Assembly: GCA_965222745.1 (NCBI GenBank) | Contig: CBDCUW010000002.1 | Span: 372,001-436,000, forward strand | Source of the DNA: CBDCUW01 sp965222745 | Lineage (GTDB): Bacteria; Planctomycetota; Planctomycetia; Pirellulales; Pirellulaceae | DNA: 64,000 bases | Direction: 5' to 3' | Shown: one piece after another, positions 63,559 to 64,000 of the stretch | Position numbering within the stretch: the first letter of the stretch is position 1 | Layout: each line of letters opens with the position of its first letter | Notes under the pieces: model-generated | What the model saw: the letters and a program-made list of their open reading frames with translations, nothing else | The model's database searches: none | What the model was told of the DNA's origin: nothing | Translations under genes and position numbers: made by a program

Positions 63559-64000
63559 ATCAAGCGACGATCGATCGCAATCATATCGAGCAACTGGTTC
63601 GGGCGGCGATTCGCGGTTCGCTGGGCGGACTTGGCCAGGCTGCCGGCGAGACCTGCAGTCAGGCGAAATCAGATCCGCCCGGCTGGGTCGACGGCAAGCC
63701 GAACTTGCGCGTCAGCATCTCCGCACGACATTGCCACCTGACCGACCAGCATGTGGAGACCTTGTTTGGTCCCGGCGCGGTTCTGGAACCGGACAAGGAC
63801 CTTTATCAAGACGGTTTTTACGCTGCCAAGCAAACGGTAATGGTTGTTGGTCCGCGCCGCCGCATGTTGCCCAACGTTCGAGTCCTGGGCCCGACCCGTT
63901 CGGCAAGCCAGGTGGAACTGGCGCTGACCGATTCCATTTCGCTGGGCATCGACGCCCCGATTCGTCACAGCGGCAAAATCGCCGGCACACCCGGTTGTGT
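63555..64000 (+). CDS. pduL: Phosphotransacylase PduL, cut by window end
   Basis: The visible 148 residues match the PduL phosphate acyltransferase, which converts acyl-CoA and phosphate to acyl phosphate inside bacterial microcompartments. RVSISARHCHLTDQHVETLF gives the zinc-binding His pair, LEPDKDLYQDGFYAAKQTVM follows, and VRVLGPTRSASQVELALTDS with SLGIDAPIRHSGKIAG completes the first lobe pattern. An N-terminal ~45-residue extension (IDRNHIEQLVRAAIRGSLGG) resembles an encapsulation peptide. Start ATG 63555 overlaps the regulator stop. The rest of the gene and probably the shell-protein genes lie beyond the window. Confidence 0.93.
   Translation, partial: MNQATIDRNHIEQLVRAAIRGSLGGLGQAAGETCSQAKSDPPGWVDGKPNLRVSISARHCHLTDQHVETLFGPGAVLEPDKDLYQDGFYAAKQTVMVVGPRRRMLPNVRVLGPTRSASQVELALTDSISLGIDAPIRHSGKIAGTPGC

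Noticed and set aside
1..64000. CRISPR array
   Set aside because: No regularly spaced short direct repeats with unique spacers were seen. The recurring motifs are dispersed palindromes or in-gene tandem repeats with no spacer pattern.

Overview
The window looks like chromosome of a marine-type planctomycete, probably Pirellulaceae. The evidence is the family content: several formylglycine sulfatases, the PVC-specific DUF1587/1592/1588/1585 and DUF1552 pair, TIGR03067-type domains behind a Ser/Thr kinase, a PVC-type beta-propeller/heme protein, DUF4886, DUF4838, and the first two genes of a locus of the planctomycete/verrucomicrobial microcompartment type. The genus is inference; no rRNA is present.

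Left part (1-27.6 kb) is an accessory polysaccharide and regulation region. It holds two broken sulfatases, a XylR-like AraC regulator, a DUF4886 protein, a large secreted protein of unknown function, an esterase fused to a DUF1592-type cytochrome protein, a DUF1552 protein, a decayed DUF4838 gene, an ECF sigma factor coupled to a 2038-residue Ser/Thr kinase, small secreted proteins, a PQQ-type propeller, a parallel beta-helix protein, an Ntn-hydrolase/PKD protein and an ECF sigma/thioredoxin-anti-sigma pair. It is peppered with at least three families of palindromic repeats (called A, B and D here). Some lie inside genes, add protein tails, or sit exactly where genes are fused or broken.

Middle (27.6-34.35 kb) is a decayed genomic island. 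It contains a frameshifted CHAT (caspase-like) protein gene, an internally deleted IS66-like element, an N-terminal stump of a probable HerA-like ATPase gene, a three-gene cassette ending in an HNH nuclease and bracketed by two copies of a small Cys-rich protein gene, and a large serine recombinase lacking its catalytic N-terminus. The recombinase reading frame runs into an antisense tRNA-Asn gene, which marks the island boundary.

Right part (34.4-64 kb) is mostly core genome. It has an RsbW-like kinase and a STAS protein (partner switching), a TPR membrane protein, TrmL, a zinc-ribbon membrane protein, an HD phosphohydrolase overlapping NagB, a probable pyrophosphate-dependent PEP carboxykinase, a PVC propeller-cytochrome protein, a fructosamine-kinase-like protein, HisF, a type II thioesterase, PurH, TrpC, a polyprenol-linked glycosylation set (GT87, GT2, FAD oxidoreductase), a lipoprotein, an intact sulfatase and an SDR dehydrogenase. 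At the right edge a DeoR regulator overlaps pduL, the probable start of a bacterial microcompartment operon for fucose/rhamnose-type deoxysugars. A fourth palindromic repeat family (C) sits between genes here, and two long copies bracket the lipoprotein gene. Several frameshifts occur in the left and middle parts. Some may be sequencing or assembly errors, which cannot be excluded from sequence alone.
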